Of a DNA stretch of 64,000 nt, positions 1 through 10,712 are shown piece after piece. Made by a program: the position numbers and the translations under genes. Each line of letters opens with the position of its first letter. Position 1 is the stretch's first letter. Source of the stretch: Hydractinia symbiolongicarpus (Eukaryota; Cnidaria; Hydrozoa; Anthoathecata; Hydractiniidae); assembly GCF_029227915.1 (NCBI RefSeq), contig NC_079886.1, forward strand, positions 13,137,001-13,201,000. The letters are read 5' to 3'. The notes beneath the pieces are model-generated. The model was not told the DNA's origin, did no database searches, and saw only the letters and a list, made by a program, of their open reading frames with translations.

Positions 1-1072
1 TATTTTTATTTATATAGTATACCTTTTGTGTATCACATGGCATTGATTTGTATCTTTTTAATAAATTCTAACTTTAAATCAGATAAGTAGACAATAATTA
101 AACAACCTAGTATTAATTCAGTTCTGGTAAAATTGTATTCTTCTTTCTCAATTTTAAATATACTTTCTTTTTCAGATCATTTGTTATGAAACCATGCACC
201 ATCAGCATTTTCGAGAAATCTTCAACGAGAGGAATTTTTAAGGATTTTATTGGTAACTTAACAGAGTAATAATTCATTGAAATTGAAATTGTTCAGAAGT
301 TATTATATATATTCGAATCGTGAAGTTCATACATAGCAATCCTGCATCCTGGAATTTTCAAGATCAGTTATAAAAAAATCCAGTTAAAGTTTTAACTATT
401 GTTTTAGAATATATACTATATATATGTAAAAAAAAATTATTTTTTATTTATCAAGTTGTATTTTACGCAATAATAATTGCGAATTAGGATACTTATGATG
501 TGTTTATATACCCCATTGTTCTCCGTTTTAAAGTCTACTTCAAATTTCAGAATCTTTTAGGCTAATGACGGAAATCTTCAAGTCGCAGGGCTTCTTATTT
601 AAAAATTTTCCCCTGGGCAATAAGCTTATTCACAAGCCTCTATGCAATTCCGTACTGCATTTCTATCATATTCGTCATATTTGGCGGAAAATGTTTCAGC
701 AGAATAGCTTTCAGACACAATTTGTTAATACAGCACAAGAATTTTTGGAGTTTGGATAAGTCATAAATGTATGCGTAAGTCTTTTGAACGAATTTTAACC
801 AAAAATCAAAAGCAATGATTACGTGAAATTACACAACAAGAAGGCTAGAGGCGTTTAAAGTGTACATATATTTAATCAAGATCTAACTTTATAGATAGAG
901 CCTTAGCCAAATGTGAAAATAACGAAAATAATAAGTTCTAACACTGCAGTTTTTATAGATTTCAAACGTCCACCATTTTCCATTTTAATTTTAAATCCCG
1001 TTCTAAATTTGAATGTTTGAAATCGTTATTAGTAATTCGGGGCGCATTAGTGGTAACTATGGCTAGTTTTAT
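1..1072. repeat. ~1.07 kb direct repeat, copy 1
   Basis: Nearly identical to 2662-3718 over its whole length, with an offset of about 2661 bp; only scattered substitutions and small indels separate the two copies. The window starts inside the repeat, so its true left end is unknown. It contains short open frames (for example 565-759) that have no recognisable domain and occur in both copies. A diverged relative of its 480-620 part lies in the MLX intron at about 36040-36180, so this is a dispersed family and not only a local duplication. No integrase, reverse transcriptase or primer-binding site was seen between the copies, so an LTR element is not supported. Confidence 0.85.
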
Positions 1073-2661
1073 GTATGGGAGAAGTTTTTTTCTTACTCTC
1101 AACTTCGCGGGGGAACTTCGGCTCGAACATCCAACCTAGGTTTGATATAACACAACCTGTGTGTTTGGTACCATCAAGACAAAAATAACACTGATCGAGC
1201 AAAACTTATCTTGTCTCGGTTTCTTTGTTGTCTCTGAAGATTTGACTGCCATAAAAAATATTAATCGAGATTCTTTTGTTATGTTAATTTAAAGCTTTGT
1301 AATATTGTCTCGTTTAATATGCTTAAATGTCACTGCAGCCCACGTGAACTTATCTTCAAGAAAAGGTTTGTTTTTCTTTGTCCAAGTTGTTTCGAAACTT
1401 GTTAACAGTAAGTAGAAGGATTACTTATATTTTATATGAAATTAAACTCAGAACGGTTTATGGCGTTGATCCAAAGGCCGCAATTTATAAATGCATCACA
1501 ATTTAAAGTCAATCAAGAACAGAACATTCCGTGTATGGCCATGACTAAAACTGCTTGCATTTTGTTGGTCTTCCCTTCCCGATGGTCTGGCTTGTCGTAA
1601 TAGCTTTAATGATGTAGCTAGGGAGCTAAATACTTATTTTTAAATTCTTGCATTTTATAAGTTAATAGTCGTAAAACTACTCTCACTTGTACTACAGCTA
1701 TCAAGCTAGAACTGCACAAAATAGTGCTTTCATTAGAGTCCCTTTTTTCAGAAGCAACAAAAAACTTTCATCCTGCCCTGTGTAATTTTATCAACAAGGG
1801 TGCTGATAAGCCACATACACTGTAAAAAGTATAGGCGTTTTGGGTGAGTAAAATAACTTCTAAAGGAACCTTTGTGAGGCTGCTATCATGTATTCTTGCG
1901 GTCAGAATGTTCTCCTTCGTTGCTATCCGATGGAGAACAAAGTGGACTTTTCACGGTCAAACCTTCAAAGTAGCAACCTTACTTAAACAGAATTTACAAG
2001 TAAAACGTCGTTAAAATGTCGCAAAATGGCAAAAATTAAGCAGTATCTAAAACATATTAAAGATTTGACTAAAAAAAAAAGATTTCCTTGAAAAATCCAG
2101 TATTGTATTTATGAAGATTTCACCACAAAAACATTAATTACGGCATTTGTACCCCATTTCATAATGGCTGCCCGTGATTGGTTGACACGAATCAGACCGC
2201 AAGAATATATATAAAAAGATATTTGTTGAATCATGAAAAAATATTGTTGTTCATTGCACGGAACAGTCAAGTTGAACTGATAAATTAACCAATAACATAA
2301 CATAGTTAGCCCTTGCAGTACAACTAGACGCTACCCACAGTATGTTACAGGTTTCTTTGTTTTCTTCCCTTTTTTATGTTTTTTTCTTGAAATTATAAAT
2401 GATGTTGTTGATTTATCAAATCTGACAAATTTATTAATTGAGTGTCTACCCTTTTTTGTATCAACTTGTTCCATTTAATTCGAAAACAATGACCAATCAA
2501 TTTCCTCGATAATAAACAATCAAATTTGTAAAATTCAATAAATCGATTTCAACAAAATAAGTCCTGTATTGTCCACAGGTTTGAAAATCTTGTATCGCCT
2601 GCTTAATATTATACTTGTTTAACAATGATATCAAAGCCAGCTTGACTAAATTTATATATAT
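1073..2661. other. Non-coding spacer between the direct repeats
   Basis: AT-rich sequence with no long open frame and no recognisable protein. It separates the two 1.07 kb repeat copies and may belong to the same tandem unit (period about 2.66 kb). I see no gene in it. Confidence 0.5.
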
Positions 2662-3718
2662 ATTTTTATTTATATAGTATACCTTTTGTGTATCACATGG
2701 CATTGATTTGTATCTTTTTAATAAATTCTAACTTTAAATCAGATAAGTAGACAATAATTAAACAACCTAGTATTAATTCAGTTCTGGTAAAATTGTATTC
2801 TTCTTTCTCAATTTTAAATATACTTTCTTTTTCAGATCATTTGTTATGAAACCATGCACCATCAGCATTTTCGAAAAATCTTCAACGAGAGAAATTTTTA
2901 AGGATTTTATTGGTAACTTAACAGAGTAATAATTCATTGAAATTGAAATTGTTCAGAAGTTGTTATATATATTCGAATCGTGAAGTTTATACATAGCAAT
3001 CCTGCATCCTGGAATTTTCGAGATCAGTTATAAAAAAATCCAGTTAAAGTTTTAACTATTGTTTTAGAATATATACTATATATATGTAAAAAAAAAATTA
3101 TTTTTTATTTATCAAGTTGTATTTTACGCAATAATAATTGAGAATTAGGATACTTATGATGTGTTTATATACCCCATTGTTCTCCGTTTTAAAGTCTACT
3201 TCAAATTTCAGAATCTTTTAGGCTAATGACGGAAATCTTCAAGTCGCAGGGCTTCTTATTTAAAAATTTTCCCCTGGGCAATAAGCTTATTCACAAGCCT
3301 CTATGCAATTCCGTACTGCATTTCTGTCATATTTGGCGGAAAATGTTTCAGCAGAATAGCTTTCAGACACAATTTGTTATTACAGCACAAGAATTTTTGG
3401 AGATTTGATAAGTCAAAAATGTATGCGTAAGTCTTTTGAACGAATTTTAACCAAAAATCAAAAGCAATGATTACGTGAAATTACACAACAAGAAGGCTAG
3501 AGGCGTTTAAAGTGTACATATATTTAATCAAGATCTAACTTTATAGATAGAGCCTTAGCCAAATGTGAAAATAACGAAAATAATAAGTTCTAACACTGCA
3601 GTTTTTATAGATTTCAAACGTCCACCATTTTCCATTTTAATTTTAAATCCCGTTCTAAATTTGAATGTTTGAAATCGTTATTAGTAATTCGGGGCGTATT
3701 AGTGGTAACTATGGCTAG
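2662..3718. repeat. ~1.07 kb direct repeat, copy 2
   Basis: Second copy of the repeat at 1-1072. Similarity stops abruptly after the shared GGTAACTATGGCTAGT at about 3703-3718. The sequence then runs into a CTGTCTGTCTG module at 3735, a motif that recurs at other repeat edges in the window. Confidence 0.85.
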
Positions 3719-5400
3719 TAATAGCCGTATTCCGTCTGTCTGTCTGTGTGTCCGCGAAAGCCGCGTCCCGTAACGGAAACACGAAATTTTGTAAATTACG
3801 CGCCGATACCAAATGCGATATATTTTTACCGACTTTGTTTTGATTTTCGATTTTCGCGACCAGAAAGAATCCAAGATCTTCGCGGAACGAAGGCCATTTT
3901 GATAATGGTCGTGTTTGTGGTCAGTGTGTGAGGTTTGTAGGCCTGTTTGACTTTTTTATCTTCTAAAAGCCTTATATATTTGTAATATTTGTTTTCTGTT
4001 TGTTTTCAATGTTAGGATAAATATATTGTCACGTTTTTTAGCCACGTACAGATCTTAAACGCACCAGTTTTAGGATGTTTGGCTAGGAACGAAGATTAGC
4101 TAGCTATAGCTACTAGCTAGCTAGAGCCTCACTTATTGCTATTCTGTATGGTATAAGAGCTTTTTATCCTAGCCAACATTTATTTTTATGTTGAGGCTGT
4201 CAAATGAAATGGCTTAGCGATTGTTTTGGCTGGACGAGTAACGACAGGCTGTTCCCTGTGTTTTTATTTAAACCGAAGTTGCAATGAACATTTTTGGAAA
4301 AGGGTAATACGCCTTATGCGCCTGTTCAACTGTGTTTAACTGTACTAAGCGGTTAGCCCAGTGTTAAAAACAGACTGTTTTTTGTAAAAGGCTGTTACGC
4401 CTATGGGCATGTGCAACACCGTTTACCTGTATATACTAAGGTCAGCCCACCACTGTGACAATTAATTTTTAAACTTTCTTGGGAATCACGCCTGGACTAA
4501 CCGCTCAGCCCTGTGTCTGCGAGAAAGTTTTTTTCAAAAGGGTATTATTACTATACGCTGTACAACACGGTTTAACTGTACTAAGCGCTCAGCCCAGTGT
4601 CACGATTAATTTTTTAACTTTTAAAAAGACTTTTCCACAAAATAAAATAATATTGACCGATTGTTTTTGCTATGATGGAGTAACAACACTTTATCGTTGC
4701 GGGAAAGTTATTTTTTGAAAAATATGTTACAGTCGCACACTATAATGTTGTATGCGCTTCAAATGATTAACGACATACTGTATACCTGTACTAAAGCGCT
4801 CCACCTGATCGTGTGGGACAGTTTACAGCTCTTATTAAGCGCTCCACAGAGTGTTCAATGCTGGATCACACCTTTACTTGTGGCTTAACCCGGCGTTTCG
4901 ACGGGTTTCCCGGCTAGTATATTATAATGCCCGTATACTGTCTGTCTGTCTGTCACAACATGGTAGCTTAGCTGCGCAATAGCGAGAAACACGCAATGCG
5001 GAATAAAAAGGACGGGCGAACGCGTGGATTTTCCACGGGCTAACGACTAGTATATACAAATTATCAATTAGTGAATTATTATTGCTTATTGCATGAAACT
5101 TTTGCAGTCATTTTAATTTCGCGATTTTATGTTTTTCTTTTGAAAATTTAGTTTAGAACCATTTTATATATATAGGTGTGATTTTTATAGGTGTTATAGT
5201 TGTCGTTGGGGAAATCGTGGACAATACTTTGTTGTTTTCACAATATTCCAAATTAATTTCAAATTTGATCAATCTCCTCTTATATAACATTGGTGATAGT
5301 TTTCGTTATATATACATAAGCATATACATATACCAAAGCAATGTTTTTTACAAATGTGTGGCCTTAAAAAAAGCCGTTGAATTAGGAATATTGTTAGCTA
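3719..5400. repeat. Degenerate repeats with recurring GTACTAAGCG-type units
   Basis: The stretch holds several diverged copies of a phrase resembling CTGTACTAAGCGCTCAGCCC, near 4340, 4430, 4575 and 4790, two of them followed by similar ATTAATTTTT tracts. A second module near 4911-5055 carries a TGTCTGTCTGTC run and a GTGGATTTTCCAC palindrome. No protein-coding gene was recognised. The open frame at 5178-5507 has no known domain and its end overlaps the YqaJ remnant on the other strand. Confidence 0.5.
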
Positions 5401-5406
5401 AGGGGC

Positions 5407-6570
5407 TCATAGGGGAAACAATTGGTTCAATTCCTCTGATACTTCATTACTTGGCGAAATTCTTGCAACAGCATTTACCATTTCTTTTAAAATATCCTTG
5501 TATGTAACAATATCATGTATTCTTTTTTCAAACATTTCTGACAAGATATGCATATTGAAAAAACCCTCCAAAAGTGGAATAACATTAATGAATTCTGAAT
5601 CTTTAAGAACTCTCACTGTGCATGTTTCGTTGGGTTGATAAACAATGAAATCTGTGTATGGAGAACCAGTAACAAACATTTTATACTGTACTTAAATGTA
5701 ATATATGTCTCTCCTGATGGATCTTAAGTCCAGATTCTGTACATTTAAGTTTTTTGTGAGGTTTGCGGTTTGAGGGTATGTATCTTTTACGAGCATATTG
5801 CTCATGCTCAGTTCCCCCAAACAAAGCTGGCGCACGAATCGGTTTGTTATAATCCAAAATTTTGGCAGTCAAATTATCAACAAATGATTGTGAAGGGTTT
5901 TTATTTTTTGACAGGGAAATAACACTTTGTAAAACAGATGCTGTGATCATACCATGGCGGTAACTGAACCAGTGCTTATTACTTGCTTGACCATTAGTCA
6001 AATCTTCAATAATGTTAATACGATTCTCTGTCCTGTTTTCTGCAAGTGTAGCAAAAAATTCAGATAGCGATGATGATTGTTTGCAGATGTCTTCCATGGT
6101 CAGTGGTTCCACATTTAATAGATCTTCTGGTACAGAGTTGTAGCTATGGTCATTTTCAAGGTAAACATTTTTTCGAAAACATAAAACAGAAGCCTGTGCA
6201 TCAGTAGCCGATGCTAATTAATGCCAATTAATATTATTAGCTGTACGTTGATGCACGGCACGAGGGTCAAACGAAGTTCGTGGTACTTTAACATGGTCTA
6301 GTAGATGCTTGGGATGTGGTCTTTTAAAAGATATTGACGACATTTTTGCAGGAAGATGAACTTTTTGTCGACCTTTGGCCACTGTTTTGTTCCAAACTTG
6401 AGTTTTGGACGTACATGTTTTATTTAAACCCGATGCAACCTGATGTACAACGAATTGAAGCAGTGCAAAAATATGTTTGCAGCTTTCACTGTATCCAACA
6501 ATGCAACTACATTCACCAGTTAGGTTATCAATGTTCATACACACCCAGGTTTTTTAAGGAGTTTCATTAA
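5407..6570 (-). pseudogene. SWIM zinc finger-YqaJ exonuclease-like protein, decayed
   Basis: Read on minus, a SWIM-type finger (CSCIVGYSESCKH, at about 6500-6460) is followed by a basic linker. An in-frame TAA lies just after NINWH at about 6217, after which the same frame continues through EPLTMEDI. Next comes a YqaJ-like nuclease segment (WFSYRHGMITAS, then APALFGGTEHEQYARKRY) and a C-terminal piece in another frame (5679-5407). The usual catalytic D and E-x-K core between SGL and the C-terminal strands appears deleted near 5690-5720. In related invertebrate genes the SWIM and YqaJ domains occur in one protein; the physiological role is unknown, but the multicopy nature suggests mobile-element or virus origin. 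Here it is certainly non-functional as a nuclease. Confidence 0.7.
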
Positions 6571-6974
6571 CCCGTGTTTGAGAAATGTTATTAGGCTCAA
6601 AATTGAGAAATGTTATTAGACTCAGATTTTTTAACATGCCCAGCATTCATTAAATTCTCTCCCTAATTTATAGTTTTGACAGCCAGACTTTCTGTGCATA
6701 CTCCAGAAGGCATTTGGTTGTGATATCAGGGTAGTACACGTATTCAGTCATCCGAAAGAAAGCATAAATGTTTGCATTTAATCACAAGAGTTAACTTCCT
6801 AATAGGCATAAATAATAAAACTGTCGACGACTTTTAAATTTGTCCAAAAAATCTACTAGAAAGGGATAAGTCATATAAACCGAACAGAGTGTTTTCGTCT
6901 TGAAGAAAAATAGCATTACTTTCCATTGGTAATTGCAAATGATTAACGCAAGTGTTACTTGTCGGAAGAAATCG

Positions 6975-7481
6975 ACTTTCTCTTAGCACTTGCCTTTGAA
7001 TTCGTATCCCACGTTCCCTTAACATTTCTCGTAACATAACTTCGCCACAATTAGGAAACTCAGGAAACTCTTGAGTCACAGTGCTCAGAATTGAATCAAA
7101 ACTCTTCATTAGACATTTCTGTAAAGTTATGCTTTTTAAGTCCATACTCTTCCATTCTTCTATAAATTGTTCTCTCTGAAACGCATTAGATATTGCTGAT
7201 CCTCGAAATAAGGCAACCGTCATCGAGTAGGTTTTGTAGGACTTCAGGTATTAGGAATTTTAGAGCTCCTCCATTTTTCCACTTTAACTTTTGTGGTTTA
7301 ATTCCACCAAAGCTGCAAAATTTTACCCTCAAGTTCATTATAACTCCATTATCTGTTACACCTAAGCTTTCGAAATGCTTTATGCTTTGGTATCAAATCA
7401 GCAGTTATATTCACTAAACTGCAAAATAAGGTGTTTCAATCCAAGTTTCTCTAATATAGCTCGTGTTCTTTCGTCAGCCAT
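6975..7481 (-). pseudogene. N-terminal part of integrase-type transposase (SAM-like + HTH), decayed
   Basis: From an ATG at 7481 (MADERTRAILEKLGL) the minus strand gives a SAM-like start, then across frameshifts a segment with VSERTIYRRMEEYGL, a helix-turn-helix, and EFPNCGEVMLREMLRERG. The same order (leucine-rich start, STVKRRLKEYNL helix-turn-helix, NDFPNTGYKRMKG) is seen in the integrase of element A at 14653-16217, so this is a second member of that family. The DDE catalytic domain is not present downstream; the sequence diverges after about 6975. Several frameshifts make it a fragment. It lies directly upstream, on the same strand, of the SWIM-YqaJ remnant. Confidence 0.6.
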
Positions 7482-7530
7482 ATTAATTTTGTAATCCTTG
7501 AATTTTGGTTGAGGCGCCGAAACTTTTGAA

Positions 7531-7634
7531 GAATTTAGCGCATGCAAACAGCGCATCAAAAAATTTAGCGCATGCAAACAGCGCATCAAATAATTTAGCG
7601 CATGAATTCAGCGCATCAAATAATTTAGCGCATG
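7531..7634. repeat. 30-bp tandem repeat, about 3.5 units
   Basis: Direct tandem copies with an exact 30-bp period. Each unit holds AATTTAGCGCATG and GCGCATCAAA. The third unit has GAATTC in place of CAAACA. It lies 50 bp upstream of the minus-strand transposase start at 7481. Confidence 0.9.
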
Positions 7635-7644
7635 TTTCTTACCA

Positions 7645-8370
7645 ATGTTTACAGTAAGTAACCGTCGCCGAAACTACATAAGATACCCTGATTTCCCCAT
7701 ATTGCATTGCGCAGTCATAAATTTAAAAATAGTAGCACTATCAGTAAAAAGGTCTATTTCGATGGCTTTTCAATCATTAAATTTCTTTGTTTTTCATCGG
7801 GACAGCGGCGCCATTTCTCACTGGCCACTTTCACAATTTTTTCATTTCGTTTCCAATGATCTTTTAAGATTCTATTCCTTTGCGCTATTATATAACGATA
7901 TTCTAGCCTTGTTATCTGGTTGCATATTATTTTCTCTCGACCCCCGACGTGAGAGGTTTCACTGAGTTTCTGGAACCACCACTACATAGTCAATCCTTTG
8001 ACATATTTAAAATATTTAAATAAATAGTATATACGGTATTCTTTATAGATTTTTTATATTTAGTTACTTATTGTTTTTAATGTTCTTAAAGTTGACTTTA
8101 ATTTGCCTTGGAGCTACATTTTCTTGTAAACTTGTGAACTATAAATAAATTAATCATATCATATCATATATTAGTTTTCTACCCAACGTAGCAGCGGTTA
8201 TTGCGGGTGTCCAGTTTATACGGCAACTTAGGGGTGGTTTCTGTCCCAAACCTCTTTGAGTTTATAGTTTTTTTTAAAAAAAAAACCGGTGCATAAAGGG
8301 GTATTGCACAAAGATAACTGATTTCTATTACCACTGCATTTCGGGTAGGAAAGTTAAAACTCTTTCATTT
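7645..8370. other. No recognisable gene
   Basis: One open frame on + (7645-7965) has no recognisable domain. The rest is AT-rich sequence without coding signs. Confidence 0.4.
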
Positions 8371-8562
8371 TCAATGCATGTTTACAACGTTGTGAAAGCA
8401 ATGCGTACACAACGATTGATTGCTGGTTCCTGATGCATTCCAAATTTTAAAACCAATGATTTTTTCAATCATAGTCTGAATATTCCATTTATCACAAAAT
8501 AAATTGTGCCTCCTTTTTCGCTTATCGAATGGACCATGGCAAAACCAACAGGACCTATCCAT
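8371..8562 (-). pseudogene. Isolated C-x2-C zinc-finger domain fragment
   Basis: A 63-residue frame starts MDRSCWFCHGPFDKRKRRHN and ends with SLCTHCFHNVV. The two C-x2-C pairs are separated by a helical, basic spacer, which is the layout of ZAD-like or other DNA/protein-binding zinc modules at the N-terminus of mobile-element proteins. It has no continuation on either side in any frame I could follow. It may be the first exon of a gene or transposon protein whose remainder is lost. Function unknown. Confidence 0.45.
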
Positions 8563-9300
8563 TTATTTTGCTGCTATTTTCCTTCCCTCTCTCGATCCAT
8601 TTTAGCCACCGAGAATAGGAACAAAATTTATTTTTACAACTATCTAAGTCTGAATTTTGTAATGAAATAAGAACAAACCAGAATCTAAATTTTTTTACAA
8701 TTTTTCTCAAACTTCCGATAAAGTTTCATAACCGAGAAAAAAATAACACTGAATTCCGAAGTTGTATAGCATTAAAAATAACGTAAGAACAGATCAAGTG
8801 AAAACGGGTGCTGAAAATAATAAAAATAAAATCTATTCGAATTTCTTCGCGTGGGTTTAGCGGGCTTCAGATTGTAATAACTTTTGAACATTTCTTAAAG
8901 CATTCTGACAACACAAAACATTTGAAATTGATTTCCATTCTTTGCAAATAAAAACACGCTTTTAAACTTTATCTCTTATAGTAATACAGAGACTGTGTCT
9001 GTCTGTTTGTAACAGGCAAAGTGGATCAGTCATTTTCCTTTGATATTTCAAAAAAAAAAGTTATGTCTAATATGTTAAATTTTATGACGTAACGGCGCGA
9101 CGTCAATAATACTTCTTTAACGTCAATATCTTATTAAATTAATGAAGCCATTACAATGCACCTAAAACTTTGAGGCTAAATAACTTGGAAACGAGGTGGT
9201 GACGTCAATAATTTTTAACCGCGTGGGTAACTAGGCACCACTTGGGACCAAATTGGGTAAGTTAATTAATCAGCTGACCGTTAAAGATGGCGGACGTCTT
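8563..9300. other. No recognisable gene
   Basis: Intergenic AT-rich DNA. A CTGTCTGTCTGT module is present near 8995-9008, as at other repeat edges in this window. Confidence 0.4.
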
Positions 9301-9559
9301 AACATATAAAGAAATTTGAACAAAGTTTTTGCAACCGTTTGCAAGTTTGTTGAAGCGACAAGGACGCAATTTTTCAGCGACGACAGACAGTTAAATCTTC
9401 TTCACAAGGATATCTTCTTAAGAAATTTACAATACTATATTATCCATTCCACTAACCTGTTATGGTTCTTATGGTCTAATGGCAAAAAAAATTTTTGTTA
9501 CAGGCTGATCCTGATCAGATTAAATTTTTCGGACAACACAACGAATCAATATAGAAAGT

Positions 9560-9820
9560 GTTGCAGAGAGGTTGCCAAGGCAAAGGCATTAAGCACGGCA
9601 AGGAAAGGGCACGGCAAAGGCAGGCAAGGAAACAGGAAGAGGAATCAGCAAGGCAGGGGTAGGCAAGGCATCGGAGGCACAGGCATGGGAGGCACAGGCA
9701 TGGGAGGCACAGGCAAGGGCATAGTAGGCAGGCACCAGAAAAGGCATAGGAAGAGTAGGCAAAGGAACAGTCAGCACTGGCAAGGCCAGGGAACGGCTAA
9801 GCAGGGGCAGGTATCTTAAT
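9560..9820 (+). repeat. Purine-rich, strand-asymmetric low-complexity tract
   Basis: About 260 bp dominated by AGGCA/GGCAAGG/GGCACAGGCATGG units with almost no T on the + strand. Near 9676-9720 a 15-bp unit (GGCATGGGAGGCACA) repeats. It is read through by a + frame (9316-9819) giving a Gly/Arg/Lys/Gln-rich tail. This composition is more likely low-complexity DNA than a selected protein. Long G-rich purine strands of this sort can form triplex or quadruplex structures. Confidence 0.7.
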
Positions 9821-9829
9821 AGAAAATAT

Positions 9830-10403
9830 CCCCCTACAACTCAAAGATTATGTATACTTAATATCTCTAGGATATGTATCATATTAGGCCAGGAGTATAG
9901 AACATATTAAGTTGCAAATATTTCAAATTCAATAGTTCATAAAAAAGGTCTCAAATTTATATCAGGTCAATATACAGTGAATCATGATAGTAGAATTACG
10001 TGCCAATACAAATATTTAATCAATCGGTCATAACGCCGAAAAAACTATCATTTTTTGATAAATCTGAGATTAAAAATTAACTTGGTTCCAATGACAACAA
10101 CATTAAAAAGTCAAGAATTAAAAATAATCAGAGAAGTCCACGAGAAAGGCAAAAAAATTATTAAAAAACGCCTTTTTTGGTTTCTTGTGCTTATCAGGTT
10201 TATCAACACAAAAATTTTTACCATAAAGTGATAGATCTAGTACAAAAAACAAAGCATTTTTGGGCTCTATAAACGAAAGTGATAAATGTATGCAACTCCC
10301 CCCTCTACGACTCAAAGATTACCTATTATATTCAATATAGCTAATATCATATACTTATGAAAACCTGGTTGTTGTAGGTGCAAGATAATTATGTTTTCCC
10401 TAT
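9830..10403. other. No recognisable gene
   Basis: AT-rich sequence. It contains a short self-similar motif: CCCCCTACAACTCAAAGATTA near 9832 and CCCCTCTACGACTCAAAGATTA near 10300, each followed by TATAAT-like DNA. These could be the ends of a small repeat. No coding potential was seen. Confidence 0.35.
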
Positions 10404-10462
10404 CGCTGTCCAGGATTTTAACCTGGATCTCTCATTTGCATGAGTGTCATTACCAGCAGGGC
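10404..10462 (-). repeat. tRNA-derived SINE head (decayed pseudo-tRNA)
   Basis: On minus, GCCCTGCTGGTAATG opens an acceptor-like stem that closes with GGACAGCG, and an arm CCAGGTTAAAATCCTGG stands where a T-arm would be (loop TTAAAAT instead of TTCGAAT). The sequence is too short and too altered to fold as a working tRNA. The same layout recurs at 58961-59022, which supports a SINE family. Confidence 0.5.
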
Positions 10463-10712
10463 ATAAATGTTTATATATATATATATATTAGTACAAATAT
10501 ACTGTGGCGCACATCGACATAATACCCCTTTCCAAAAAACTATCCTAACTTCGGTTCAAGTAAACAGACAGTAAACACCCTGTTGTTATCCTACACAGCT
10601 AAAACAATCATTCAGAAATTTTAACGGTAACGTTTTTGTAACATTTAAAAATAAAAACATAGTTAAAACCTGTTTTTACACTCCTAAAGCAAATAGAATC
10701 CTGAAATATTTT

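Noticed and set aside
1-3718. The 1.07 kb direct repeats as LTRs of a retrotransposon
   Set aside because: No gag, protease, RT, primer-binding site or polypurine tract is visible in the 1.6 kb between them, and the repeat ends lack TG..CA.
3746-3931. Overlapping frames on both strands near 3614-3931
   Set aside because: They lie in repeat-edge sequence with CTGTCTG modules and have no recognisable domain.
7531-7634. A CRISPR array
   Set aside because: Units are contiguous with no unique spacers, and the genome is eukaryotic.
9316-9819. A Gly/Arg-rich protein gene
   Set aside because: The repeat-coded part follows DNA-level repeat units and shows no domain; the upstream part has no similarity to known proteins.
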